Source: a candidate division WS1 bacterium (lineage in GTDB: Bacteria; Armatimonadota; Zipacnadia; Zipacnadales; UBA5352). From it: DNA of 33,808 bases. The first letter of the stretch is position 1. Every line of letters starts with the position of its first letter. Shown here piece by piece: positions 1 through 8,477 of this stretch. The stretch lies in assembly GCA_012522765.1 (NCBI GenBank), contig JAAYJW010000080.1, forward strand, positions 1-33,808, written 5' to 3'. The translations under genes were made by a program, and so were the position numbers. The notes under the pieces are model-generated. The model did not search any database. It was not told where the DNA came from and saw nothing but the letters and a program-made list of their open reading frames with translations.

Positions 1-1076
1 CCGTAGCAGGCGGATTCGGCGATCGAGAGCTTGACCTCCTGCGCATTCTCTGGCGCTCGGTACCCGCCCTCATAGATGATCCACGAGGTGACGAAGGTCG
101 GTACGCCCATCGCCGAACATTGCTTGATGTGTCGCACGGAGCCGATGAGCCGCCCGTCCTCCTCCACGCGCGGCATCTCGTGGGTCTCGGAGGTCGCCAG
201 GTCCATGTAGTCGGCGACGGGCGGCATGGTGCGATCGCGATCCGGCCGCCCGAACTGCGGCGTGTGCGGGTAGGTCGCGAAGATCGCGTCCTCCTTGACG
301 GATTTCGCGTGCGCGTTCAGTTCGCGCAGGCGCTTGTGCATCATGTCCACGCGGTAGTGCAGCCACGCCTGGTACATGGGGTCACTGCCCGCGATCTGCG
401 GCGGCGTGAGGGCGTGCTTGAAGTGCTGCAGGCCGAAGAGTTCATGCGCGCGACCGGCGTAGTTCTCATCCAGCCACCCGCGGAAGGTCTCTCGGCAGCG
501 CTCGCAGTGGCAGTTGTAGACGGTGCCATCCCACTCCACGCCGTCGAGGCCGATCTCGGTGAGGCCGTGGGTGATGACGCGCTTGAGGTAGCCGATGAAG
601 ACATCGCTCGACTGGTCGCCCTGCCAGCGGTAGTAGCCGCCGCCCCCGTAGTAGCGGAGGTTGCCGAGGGGATCGTACTGCACATGATCGCGCAGCTCCG
701 GGATCTCGTCGAGCAGCGTCTCCGGGTAGACGGAGGTCTGCTGGCAATAGCCGAGGACGTGAATGCCGTGGGCGTGGCATATCTCAACAAGCTCTCGCGT
801 CCGCTGCATCTCCTCGGCCTCAGCCTCGAGGCCGAAGCCCTTGTAGTAGTGCGTGGTGATGAGGTTGATGCCCATCGAGGCCATCTCGCGGACATGTTCC
901 TCCGAGTGGAGGTAGTCCCACCACTTCGGGGCCCAGAGCGCGCGGCCGTTCACGCCGCCGGAGAGGCTTCCGGCGCGCACATACATCTCCGGCGGCTCCC
1001 ATCCACCCCATGCCCAGCGGATGCGGCCACGCTCGAACCATTCCGGCAGAGTACCCGGCTTGTCCTGCGCCTGCAT
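1..1076 (-). CDS. TIM-barrel glycoside-hydrolase-like protein, C-terminus cut by window edge
   Basis: An open frame runs without a stop from ATG at 1076 off the left edge (358 codons seen). GGAGGG lies 8 bases before the ATG. There is no signal peptide, so it is probably cytoplasmic. The product opens with a Trp-rich segment (WAWGGWEPPEMYVRAG), then shows alternating beta/alpha signals: MGINLITTHYYKGFG near residue 70, HAHGIHVLGYCQQ near 105, and GLDGVEWDGTVYNCHCERC near 175-195. The last has Asp residues at a likely barrel-strand end followed by a Cys-x-Cys-x2-Cys knuckle. This layout resembles the hypothetical glycosyl hydrolase 6 (GHL6) group of the alpha-amylase/beta-galactosidase-like superfamily. 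It is transcribed divergently from the 1303 gene across 226 bp. Substrate is unknown; the family assignment is from motif memory only. Confidence 0.75.
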   Translation of the reverse strand, partial: MQAQDKPGTLPEWFERGRIRWAWGGWEPPEMYVRAGSLSGGVNGRALWAPKWWDYLHSEEHVREMASMGINLITTHYYKGFGLEAEAEEMQRTRELVEICHAHGIHVLGYCQQTSVYPETLLDEIPELRDHVQYDPLGNLRYYGGGGYYRWQGDQSSDVFIGYLKRVITHGLTEIGLDGVEWDGTVYNCHCERCRETFRGWLDENYAGRAHELFGLQHFKHALTPPQIAGSDPMYQAWLHYRVDMMHKRLRELNAHAKSVKEDAIFATYPHTPQFGRPDRDRTMPPVADYMDLATSETHEMPRVEEDGRLIGSVRHIKQCSAMGVPTFVTSWIIYEGGYRAPENAQEVKLSIAESACY

Positions 1077-1302
1077 CAGATACGCCCTCCCTGCTCCTCT
1101 TTTCAGTCAACAGAGCGCTGAAGTTCGCCAGAGATGTCTGGTGGGCCTCCGTCGAGGCCAGCGGCGGCGCGATTTGCCCTTGGGACTTCCCTTGAAGGGC
1201 CTATTGCATTATGATGGTGTCGCCACCGCCGGCCGCGCCCGTCGGAATGACCCAACGAGCCGCACGGGCGTCGAGTCTACCAACCAGGTCGTGTGCCCAC
1301 GG

Positions 1303-3153
1303 ATGTCGCGGCTCATCGTGACGAACTCATCACTGTACTATCCCCAGCCTCCGTCCTCCGTTCGCGCTGTGGATGACCTTTTGCTGCCTCTCCCGCAGTA
1401 CTTCGAGGACGCGATGTTCCTCCAGTCGCGCTTCTACGAGGGCTTTCAGCAGAACATGGCCGAGCGCTACTGGGAGGTCGAGCGAGTGGCTCGCCAGGTG
1501 GGCGCTTTGCTGCCTGATCTGCTCACTCAGCCGGCCGGCGAGTCGGCGTGGGATTGCTTCCTCGGCAGTTTCATCAAGTTCACGATGGGCCCGCTGCTTG
1601 CCGCGGCCGAGGCGGTCGAGACGGCGTGCGAGGAGGCGCGGCCGGAGCAGATCATCGCGTGGGATGAGCCCCGGTCCGTCTCGTGGTGGGGAGGGCGCCA
1701 ACTGGTGGACGATGTCGCGCTACGGGCGTCAGAGATCACCGGAGCGCCTGTATCATACCGGAGCGGCTCATTCGCCCGTGCGGTGCGGAGCGCCTCGCAC
1801 GGACCGCTGACGAGGGCTCGGGCCGCTCGATACTACCTCCGGCAGCTTCGCCCGGCCTCCGGCCAGCTCCCGGGGCAGTACGATGTTATCATCCCCGCCT
1901 TCGGCCGCACGATTCGCGGCATGTTGCGAGAGATCGGCGGCAGGCTCGTCGCGGAGGGTCTCCGCGTCCTGATGGTCGAGATGCCGCGCGACCCACTGCG
2001 CCCGGGCCCGGCTGACACCGGATTGCCTCACTTCAACCTGTATGACCTCAGGGATGAGGATCTGCTCAGGCAGTCGTTCTTCGAAGTGGATGCTTCGTTT
2101 GACTGGCATCGGCACTTCGCCGAGGCAGTGTCGCGATGCCCCGCTCTGCCGCTACAGGGCAGGCTGCGCGAGGCACTTGTCCGGCGCATGCACAATATCA
2201 CCGCGTACGAAATGCCATTCCAGCTCTATCACAGGCGCCTCTGGCGACGCCTGCTCGATGAGGTGCGTCCGCGCGCGCTGCTGGCCTTCAACCACTACGG
2301 CACGGCACTAGCCTCGGGAGTGCTTCAGGCGAATCAGCGGGGGATGGCGACGGTACTGTGCCAGCACGGGATGGGCAGTGCCCACTGGAGTTCCACGACG
2401 CTGCTGCCGTTTGACCTCGCGCTCACATTCGGCGACTATGCCAGCGAACTACTGAGCTCGGTCGCCTATCCCTCCACCGAGTTCGCAGTGACCGGGCACA
2501 GCGCCTGGGACAACGTCCGCGCGGCAGCGGATCTACAGCGACCCGACCTACAGCAGCGCCCTGTCGTGCTGGCCACGATGCAGACCTCAGAGCAGCACCT
2601 GGGCGCCGCGGAGGCACGCTGGTGGCTGCGATGTCTCGCCGCGGCGTGTCGCGAGCTTGGCGCACAGCTTGTCATCAAACCGCATCCGAACGAGACATGT
2701 ACACTCGCCTACGAGCAACTCGCGAGGGAGATGCCGGAGACAGTCAGCTTCGTCCCGCATGGTGAACGCCCACTCGCGGAGCTGATTGATGAGTGCACGG
2801 TGCTTGCCACCCGCTACTCTACCACAGCGGTGGAGGCGATCATTGCCGGAAAGCTCGTGATGACCGTCTATCCCTCCGGCGACCGCGAGCGCTATCCACT
2901 CGCCGGAGAGGGTGCGGCGGTAAAGGTAGACTCGTGTGAGGAACTACTGCCGGCGCTGCGCGCGCTTCTTACCGACACAGACCTGCAGGAGCGCCTCGCA
3001 TCCAACCGCGACAGCTTCCTCCGCAGACATGTCGGGCCTCTCGATGGCGGCGCGACCGACCGCATCGTGGAGCACCTGCTGCGAGTGACTGCCGAAGCGT
3101 CGCCGGCGCACGGGAGCACCGAGGCGGCGAGGGAGCTGTCGGACCGGCCATGA
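1303..3153 (+). CDS. GT-B-like capsule/surface polysaccharide transferase
   Basis: The protein is 616 residues from ATG 1303; the frame is open further upstream, but that part is low-complexity and Arg-rich. No strong ribosome site is visible, and GTG 1291 is an alternative. The first 170 residues match nothing I recognise. Then VIIPAFGRTIRG and LRVLMVEMP suggest a Rossmann-like half. LCQHGMG (His about 355) and VIKPHPNE (Lys about 459, His 461) followed by TRYSTTAVEAIIAGKLVMTVYP are typical of GT-B-fold capsule-synthesis and CDP-glycerol glycerophosphotransferase-like enzymes, where KPHP and the ST-x2-EA loop bind the nucleotide donor. No membrane segment is evident. It overlaps the next gene by ATGA, so the two are translationally coupled. 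Likely role: transfer of a sugar or polyol phosphate in surface glycan assembly. Donor and acceptor are unknown. Confidence 0.75.
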   Translation: MSRLIVTNSSLYYPQPPSSVRAVDDLLLPLPQYFEDAMFLQSRFYEGFQQNMAERYWEVERVARQVGALLPDLLTQPAGESAWDCFLGSFIKFTMGPLLAAAEAVETACEEARPEQIIAWDEPRSVSWWGGRQLVDDVALRASEITGAPVSYRSGSFARAVRSASHGPLTRARAARYYLRQLRPASGQLPGQYDVIIPAFGRTIRGMLREIGGRLVAEGLRVLMVEMPRDPLRPGPADTGLPHFNLYDLRDEDLLRQSFFEVDASFDWHRHFAEAVSRCPALPLQGRLREALVRRMHNITAYEMPFQLYHRRLWRRLLDEVRPRALLAFNHYGTALASGVLQANQRGMATVLCQHGMGSAHWSSTTLLPFDLALTFGDYASELLSSVAYPSTEFAVTGHSAWDNVRAAADLQRPDLQQRPVVLATMQTSEQHLGAAEARWWLRCLAAACRELGAQLVIKPHPNETCTLAYEQLAREMPETVSFVPHGERPLAELIDECTVLATRYSTTAVEAIIAGKLVMTVYPSGDRERYPLAGEGAAVKVDSCEELLPALRALLTDTDLQERLASNRDSFLRRHVGPLDGGATDRIVEHLLRVTAEASPAHGSTEAARELSDRP

Positions 3154-4169
3154 GTAATCTGAACGATCGCATCCGACAACTCATAGCGAGCGCCTGCGAG
3201 CACATGCCGCTTGAGCAGGTCCCGCAGGACGCCTCTCTCGATGACATGCCTGAGTGGGATTCACTGGCTCATATCGCGCTGATCGAGCTTATTGAGCGCG
3301 AGTACGGGCGCACGATTCCGCCCGATCGCGTTGCGGAGTTACGATCGGTTGAGACGATCGCAAAGTGGTTGAGCGAGGACGCCGCGGAGGAGTCGGCCAA
3401 CGAACCAGCGGCGGCCGATGCCGATCTCGCGGGTGCATTGCGCGAGGCCGGGCTGACCGCCGGCGACATGGTGATGGTGCACAGCTTCACCGCCGCCCTC
3501 AGAGGCGTCGAGCGTCCCGATCGCGCGCTGATTGACGCCCTCCTCGGGGTCCTCGGCCCGGAAGGCACACTCGTGTTGCCAGCATTCACCTACTCCTTCT
3601 GCCGGACGCGTCTTTATCGGCCTGATGAGGATCGTTCGGAAGTAGGCGTCGCCGCGGATACTCTGCGGCTGGAGTATCAAGGGCGGCGCACCCTCGCGCC
3701 GATATTCTCCGTGGTGGCGAAAGGAGCGCGTGCTGAGGAGATCGCTGCCCTCAGCAGCCCCACCACCTTCGGGCCGGGCAGCATCTTCGACTACTTGCTG
3801 CAGAGCCGCGGTAAACTCTGCGGCGTCGGCGTCGGCTTTGAGAAGATCACCTTCAATCACTATCCTGAAGAGGAACTGCAGGTGCCCTATCGCTACTGGA
3901 AGCAATTTGACGGCGAGATGGAGCGGCGCGGAGATCGGGAGGCCGTCTCGGTGCGGTATTTCGTCAGAAGCCTGGAGCCTGAGGCGGTGCGAGACCAGTC
4001 GAAGATCGCCGCGCTGATGGAGAAGGCACCGTTCGCAAGGAGTGCAGCAGTGGCAGGGGCGGAGGTCGTCTGCGCGCCGGTGCAGCAGTACTACCGGCGT
4101 CTGCGCGATGCCATGATAGCCGATCCGCTCTTTCAGTTGAGCGATGCATCGCGTGGCCACTGGCACTGA
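3150..4169 (+). CDS. Acyl carrier protein fused to AAC(3)-family N-acyltransferase
   Basis: The protein is 339 residues with its start overlapping the previous stop (ATGA). Residues 1-77 are an acyl-carrier-like domain: MPEWDSLAHIALI holds Ser38 in the Asp-Ser-Leu motif that receives phosphopantetheine. An Ala/Glu-rich linker (78-95) leads to an AAC(3)/FrbF-type acyltransferase (about 96-339): GDMVMVHSF (His111), LGPEGTLVLPAFTYSF, VGVGFEKITFNHYPEE (His237) and VPYRYWKQFDGE. Family members usually take acetyl-CoA; in polysaccharide loci they are presumed to N-acylate amino sugars. The in-cis carrier suggests an acyl-thioester on the protein itself as donor, which is inference. The usual HP in the R-S/T-x-HP-x-FS segment reads LAPIFS here, so that His is absent. 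Neighbours imply surface glycan decoration rather than antibiotic resistance. Confidence 0.85.
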   Translation: MSNLNDRIRQLIASACEHMPLEQVPQDASLDDMPEWDSLAHIALIELIEREYGRTIPPDRVAELRSVETIAKWLSEDAAEESANEPAAADADLAGALREAGLTAGDMVMVHSFTAALRGVERPDRALIDALLGVLGPEGTLVLPAFTYSFCRTRLYRPDEDRSEVGVAADTLRLEYQGRRTLAPIFSVVAKGARAEEIAALSSPTTFGPGSIFDYLLQSRGKLCGVGVGFEKITFNHYPEEELQVPYRYWKQFDGEMERRGDREAVSVRYFVRSLEPEAVRDQSKIAALMEKAPFARSAAVAGAEVVCAPVQQYYRRLRDAMIADPLFQLSDASRGHWH

Positions 4170-4199
4170 AGCGTTCGAATGAAGAGAGGCAACCGCGGC

Positions 4200-5468
4200 A
4201 TGAAGCAGATCATTGAGGACCTCTACCCGCTCAACCGCTCGCTGGTGTCCGACGACTATGACCGCGCGCTTTCCTACATAGCCGGTGTTGTGGATATGCA
4301 GATCCACGAGTATCCATCGGGCACGCAGTGCTGGACGTGGCGGATTCCGCAGAAGTGGACGGTCAATGAGGCGTGGGTGGAGGCCGATGGCAAGCGCATC
4401 ATCGACTTCAGTGACCATCCGCTCCATCTCTGGACCGGATCGCTGCCGGTGGACAGGGTTGTGTCGCGTGAAGAACTCATCGAGCACCTCGCGTGGAACG
4501 AGGACTACCCCAGCGCGATCCCCTACCGCTTCAACTTCTATGAACTCAAGTGGGGCTTCTCGATCTCATACGAGCAAATGCAGACCCTCGACGCCGATGA
4601 ATATCATGTCCACATTGATACCGAGTACAGCGACGGGACGCTCAAGGTAGGCGACGCAACAGCCGAGGGCAGTTCGGACGAAGTCGTGATACTGATGGCC
4701 CACCTCGACCACCCGGGGCAGGCGAATGATGGCCTGTCCGGCGTCGCGGTGGGCACGGAGATCATCAAGTGGCTGCGCGGCCGTGACAATCACTACACAT
4801 ATAAGCTGCTCGTGCTCCCCGAAACGATCGGTTCGATTACCTACTTCAGCCACAACATGGACCTGATCCCGCGGTGCCGCTGCGGCATATTCCTCGAGAT
4901 GATGGGCAATGACAACCAGTTCGCATTCCAGCACTCGCGCCAGCATGACGACTTCATTGACCGTGCCGGGCGGCAGGTGCTCGTTGATCGCTATGGCGAT
5001 GGCAATTTCACCGAGGGCGCGTTCCGCAAGGTCGTCGGGAATGACGAGATGGTGCTCAACGGGCCGGGCGTGAACGTCCCTACGATCTCAATCTCACGCT
5101 GGCCCTACTGGCAGTATCACACGCAGTTTGACAACATGGATATGATCTCCGACGAGGCGCTCCAGGAATCGCGCGATGTCATCGCCGGAATCATTGACAT
5201 CCTCGAGCGTGACTTCGTCCCCCGCCGCAAGTTCACGGGGCCGATCTTCCTCTCCGGCTACGGGCTGTGGGTGGATTACCGGGAAAACTTCGCGCTAAAT
5301 CGCGCTATCGAGCAGGTGATGCTCTCTCTCGAGGGCAATCAGAGCATACTTGACATCGCGTCTGATACAAGCGTCAGCTATGACGACATCTACAACTTCG
5401 TCCGCAGGGTCATCGAGCTTGACCTTGCGGAGGATGTAGGTAGAGGGGCCGATCTCGACCGCACATAG
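4200..5468 (+). CDS. DUF2172/DUF4910 aminopeptidase-like protein with C-terminal winged helix
   Basis: The protein is 422 residues from ATG 4200. ATG 4179 is in frame but has no ribosome site and adds 7 residues; MKQIIEDLYPLNRSLVSDDYDRAL matches the family's usual opening. Metal-site motifs of the M28-like fold are intact: AHLDHPGQANDGLSG (His168, Asp170, Asp177), LPETIGS (Glu208) and YHTQFDNMDMIS (His307). Residues 78-160 interrupt the peptidase fold as in other DUF2172 proteins. The end (about 370-415) fits the winged-helix domain seen in this family. Homologues occur in capsule and lipopolysaccharide loci and are thought to act on amidated or peptidyl sugars; the true substrate is unknown. 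It lies 30 bp after the ACP-acyltransferase, so these two genes and the transferase form a cassette in which one enzyme could add and the other remove an amide-linked group. Confidence 0.85.
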   Translation: MKQIIEDLYPLNRSLVSDDYDRALSYIAGVVDMQIHEYPSGTQCWTWRIPQKWTVNEAWVEADGKRIIDFSDHPLHLWTGSLPVDRVVSREELIEHLAWNEDYPSAIPYRFNFYELKWGFSISYEQMQTLDADEYHVHIDTEYSDGTLKVGDATAEGSSDEVVILMAHLDHPGQANDGLSGVAVGTEIIKWLRGRDNHYTYKLLVLPETIGSITYFSHNMDLIPRCRCGIFLEMMGNDNQFAFQHSRQHDDFIDRAGRQVLVDRYGDGNFTEGAFRKVVGNDEMVLNGPGVNVPTISISRWPYWQYHTQFDNMDMISDEALQESRDVIAGIIDILERDFVPRRKFTGPIFLSGYGLWVDYRENFALNRAIEQVMLSLEGNQSILDIASDTSVSYDDIYNFVRRVIELDLAEDVGRGADLDRT

Positions 5469-5496
5469 ATAAATGTGATAGAGGGGCTGTGAGATC

Positions 5497-7839
5497 ATGC
5501 GACTGGCTGTCGCCGCACTCACTCTCTTTGCGTTCACCACCAGCGCGCAGGCACTTACGATCGCACGCGACGGGGCACCCGTGGCCGCAATCGTGGTCTC
5601 GCCCGAGGCCACCGTAGCCGAGCAGCATGCAGCCGCCGAGTTGGCCGACTACTTCGGGCAGATGGCGGGCTGCGCCTTCACCGTCGGCGATACCGCCGAT
5701 GGCCCGACTGTCTACGTGGGCCCCAGTGCTGCTGCCACAGCCGCCGGCATTGACGCAGACGCCCTTGGCGATGAGGAGTGGATCGTTCGAACCGTCGGCG
5801 ATGACCTGATCGTCATCGGCGGCCGGCCGCGAGGCAGCCTCTATGCGGCGTACCACCTGCTGGAGGATGTCCTCGGCGTACACTGGTGGAACCCATGGGC
5901 CGAGACGGTCCCCGAGAGGCCCACCATTGAACTTGCGGACCTCGACCTGCATGGCGAACCGGTGCTGCAGTACCGCGACATCTACCGCATTTACGGCTAC
6001 GACGAGGGGCGCTTTGCGGCGCGCAATCGTCTGAATCGCATGGGCGATCCGCCGATCGCGGCCCGCTACGGCGGCGGGATGAACTACGGCCCGCCGTACC
6101 ACGTACACACTTTCTACTTGTACTTCCGTCCCGCTGAGTACTTCGCCGACCACCCGGAGTGGTATTCGCTCATTGAGGGCGAACGCCGCGCGGAGCACCA
6201 TCAGCTATGCCTGACGAATGAGGAACTTCGGCAGGAGTATCTGCGCAAGCTGCGGGAGTTTATCGCGCAAACAAAGGCTGAGGCGGAGCAGACCGGCGCT
6301 CCGGCGCCGAGGGTCTACAGCATCTCGCAGAACGACTGGGGCGGGCAGTGCCAGTGCGAAAACTGCCAGGCGATTGCGCAGCGCGAGGGCTCTGAGGCCG
6401 GGCCGCTGCTTGACTTCGTCAACTACATGGCCGACGGGATCGCTGAGGACCATCCCGAGATCTACATCAGCACGCTCGCGTACCAGTACACCCAGGCGCC
6501 GCCTCAGCACATCAAGCCGCGCGACAACGTCATCATCCGCCTCTGCGACACCACGAGCAATTTCACTGAGCCGATCACCGCAGAGATGAACAAGCCATTC
6601 CACGACTTCCTGCTCTCGTGGGCGCAGATCGCGAAGAACCTGCGCATCTGGGACTACGCCGTCACCTACGCCGACCCACGCGGCCTCCCGAAGCCGACGG
6701 TCCACACCTATGCGGCCGACTACCAGTTCTACGCTGAGAACAACGTAGAGGGTGTCTTCACCGAGCTTGAGTACCCGCTGAAGGCCGACGTGCGTGACTT
6801 CAAGGTCTGGATGATGTGCAAGCTGCTGGAGGACCCGTACGCGGACCAAGATGCCCTGGTCACGACCTTCACCGACGGCTTCTACGGTGCCGCGGGCCCG
6901 ATGTTCCGCGAATACATCGCGCTGCGCGACGCGGCCGTCAAGGCGCGCCCGAGCCATATCAGCATGAGCGCCTCGCTGCAGGCAGTCGCGACCTACATGA
7001 CGCTCGATGTGATCACACAGGCGCAGGCTATCTTCGACCGCGCGGAAGCGGCAGTGGCGGATGATGCCGAGATGCTGCAGCGTGTGCGCCATGCGCGACT
7101 CTCGCTTGACCGCGCAACGGTGATGCTCTGGCGCCAACTCACGAAGGAGTGGGTGGCTCGCGGCAACACGCCCGACACCATCCCCCTCGACCGCGACGCC
7201 GTGGCGGCGCGCTATGCGGACACCTGGCGCGCGGAGATCGCGCGGCGGCTGCCTGAGGCCCAGCACGCGCAGTCCGCCGCCGAGCTTGAGTCCGAGCAGG
7301 TTCGCTACACCTCGCTTCCGGCCTACATCGCGCCCGCCGAGAAGTTCGCTGACCTGCCGCCCGAGCGCGTGCATGATTTCACCGCCGACATGATGCGCAA
7401 CTGGAAGAACATCGTGCAGGTGGTGCGCGATGAGGAGGCAGAGAGCGGGATAGCGGGCAGGCTTCAGTTCCCGACGGAGATTGACACGGAGAAGCAGCCA
7501 CTGGATCGCTACGTGCTGCCGATGCCGTGGGGGCTTTACGATGTGCGCAATAAGACCGGACGCGCCAGTGCCACGATCAAGCCGGAGGATGTGCCGGGGC
7601 CGGGCTACCACTGGTATAACATGGGGAGCTTCGAAATCGGGCCCAGCTACTATCTCTACTTCTTCTGGTCGTGGATCATCCAGCTAGACATTGACGCCGC
7701 CTGGGATGACGAGAACCCGGACCAGAAGTTCGACATCTGGGCGCGGATCAAGTTTGAGGGCCCGGCATTCCCGCATGGCGATGAGGCCGACGCGAACGCG
7801 ATCTCGGTCGAGCGAGTGGTGCTGGTAGAGGCGGAGTAG
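5497..7839 (+). CDS. Secreted DUF4838 glycosidase-like protein
   Basis: The protein is 780 residues from ATG 5497, preceded by GAGGGG. Residues 1-19 form a signal peptide ending in SAQA. Residues 20-150 resemble the N-terminal alpha/beta domain of GH20 and GH67 enzymes (AEQHAAAELADYFGQ, VGPSAAA, GGRPRGSLYAAYHLLEDVLGVHWW). The DUF4838 region follows at about 150-480: HVHTFYLYF, HPEWYSLIEGER, SISQNDWGGQCQCENC (Cys285, 287, 290) and a strand ending ISTLAYQYT. The C-terminal 300 residues are helical, then beta-rich (about 640-780). DUF4838 proteins are considered glycosidase-like by fold and context, but no activity is firmly known. The gene begins 28 bp after the DUF4910 gene and may share its transcript, though the export signal suggests a different job. 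Confidence 0.85.
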   Translation: MRLAVAALTLFAFTTSAQALTIARDGAPVAAIVVSPEATVAEQHAAAELADYFGQMAGCAFTVGDTADGPTVYVGPSAAATAAGIDADALGDEEWIVRTVGDDLIVIGGRPRGSLYAAYHLLEDVLGVHWWNPWAETVPERPTIELADLDLHGEPVLQYRDIYRIYGYDEGRFAARNRLNRMGDPPIAARYGGGMNYGPPYHVHTFYLYFRPAEYFADHPEWYSLIEGERRAEHHQLCLTNEELRQEYLRKLREFIAQTKAEAEQTGAPAPRVYSISQNDWGGQCQCENCQAIAQREGSEAGPLLDFVNYMADGIAEDHPEIYISTLAYQYTQAPPQHIKPRDNVIIRLCDTTSNFTEPITAEMNKPFHDFLLSWAQIAKNLRIWDYAVTYADPRGLPKPTVHTYAADYQFYAENNVEGVFTELEYPLKADVRDFKVWMMCKLLEDPYADQDALVTTFTDGFYGAAGPMFREYIALRDAAVKARPSHISMSASLQAVATYMTLDVITQAQAIFDRAEAAVADDAEMLQRVRHARLSLDRATVMLWRQLTKEWVARGNTPDTIPLDRDAVAARYADTWRAEIARRLPEAQHAQSAAELESEQVRYTSLPAYIAPAEKFADLPPERVHDFTADMMRNWKNIVQVVRDEEAESGIAGRLQFPTEIDTEKQPLDRYVLPMPWGLYDVRNKTGRASATIKPEDVPGPGYHWYNMGSFEIGPSYYLYFFWSWIIQLDIDAAWDDENPDQKFDIWARIKFEGPAFPHGDEADANAISVERVVLVEAE

Positions 7840-7890
7840 GGGCCCCGGAACGGGGAGGAACGGCGGCGCGCCGTCAGTCGTAGCTGTTTG

Positions 7891-7932
7891 CCGTTGGAGA
7901 GGTCGGCCCCCGCGCCGACCTGTGCCGTTGCC
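7891..7932 (+). repeat. Palindromic interspersed repeat, copy A
   Basis: Core hairpin AGGTCGGC-CCCC-GCGCCGACCT flanked by CCGTTGGAG on the left and GTGCCGTTG on the right. The same arrangement, arms and flanks included, recurs inverted at 8356-8392 and 29287-29324, with a few substitutions that largely keep the stem. Confidence 0.7.
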
Positions 7933-7946
7933 GTAGTCGTTTGGAG

Positions 7947-7974
7947 CGACGCATCCCGTCGTATGGATGCGTCG
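7947..7974. repeat. 10-bp-stem hairpin
   Basis: CGACGCATCC (7947-7956) pairs perfectly with GGATGCGTCG (7965-7974) across an 8-base loop. There is no U-tract on either side, so it is more likely a repeat unit than a terminator, though it could help stop transcription of the DUF4838 gene. Confidence 0.6.
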
Positions 7975-8355
7975 GCCGTTTGTCGTTCTGCGACTACCTC
8001 TCCCCCCGGCCCCCTCTGGCGCCGTTTGTGTCCAGGCGAGGGCGCCTGGACTCCGGGCTTGTTCTTGTTACTGAAAATACCGTCCGGGCGAGGCGCCGTT
8101 AGTCGTTGTGGCCCCTGCGCCCTCGCAGGGGGCGGCGCGAAGCGACGCTGTCGTTATGCGGCTGCCCCACTTCGCTGCGCGAAGTGGAGCGGGAGAGGGG
8201 GAGGACCCGACTTTTTGCGACCGACAAAACTATCCTCTTTCACGATACCGTCCGCTAGCCCCCTCCGGAACGGAAAGGGTGCCCGATCCCGCGAAGCGGG
8301 TGAGGGCGGGGGAGGCGCCGTTTGCAGTCGAACGACTGCCCCTCCCCCTCGGCTT

Positions 8356-8392
8356 ACGGCACAGGTCGGCACGCGGGCCGACCTCTCCAGCG
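8356..8392 (-). repeat. Palindromic interspersed repeat, copy B (inverted)
   Basis: Reverse-complement match to copy A: ACGGCACAGGTCGGC, then GCGGGCCGACCTCTCCA. Stem arms AGGTCGGC/GCCGACCT are unchanged and only the loop differs. It lies about 430 bp from copy A in opposite orientation. Confidence 0.7.
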
Positions 8393-8477
8393 ACAGACGG
8401 CGCCGACAACCTCTCCCCCGGCCCCCTCTCCAGACGCAGCACGCTGCGGTCGGCGAGGGGTAGCACTTTTGCAGCGC

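Larger units (their letters stand above)
7840..8477. repeat. 638-bp non-coding tract of mixed short palindromes
   Basis: No credible gene lies here: the open frames are Arg/Pro/Ala-rich, have no ribosome site and overlap repeats. The tract holds at least eight hairpins and two copies (7996-8017 and 8409-8431) of a C/T-rich segment reading CCTCTCCCCCGGCCCCCTCT with small changes. Palindromes include 7843-7855, 7947-7974 (10-bp stem), 8031-8050 (8-bp stem), 8167-8187 (8-bp stem), 8288-8300, 8324-8339 (7-bp stem) and 8435-8448. The region separates convergent genes (DUF4838 on plus, TIM-barrel on minus) and looks like a landing zone for REP-like or miniature palindromic elements. Confidence 0.7.

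Noticed and set aside
120-1121. 333-codon plus-strand frame opposite the left-edge gene
   Set aside because: It is the antisense shadow of a minus-strand frame with clear protein motifs and a good ribosome site; long antisense frames are expected at high GC.
1193-1216. TTGAAG...TATGAT promoter for the 1303 gene
   Set aside because: The spacer is only 12 bases, outside the normal range.
3150-4169. Aminoglycoside resistance gene
   Set aside because: The fold is AAC(3)-like, but the carrier fusion, altered HP motif and glycan-gene neighbours argue for polysaccharide modification.
7888-8463. 191-codon open frame in the hairpin tract
   Set aside because: No ribosome site; the product is Arg/Pro/Ala-rich, without a fold-like pattern, and the DNA is explained by repeats.
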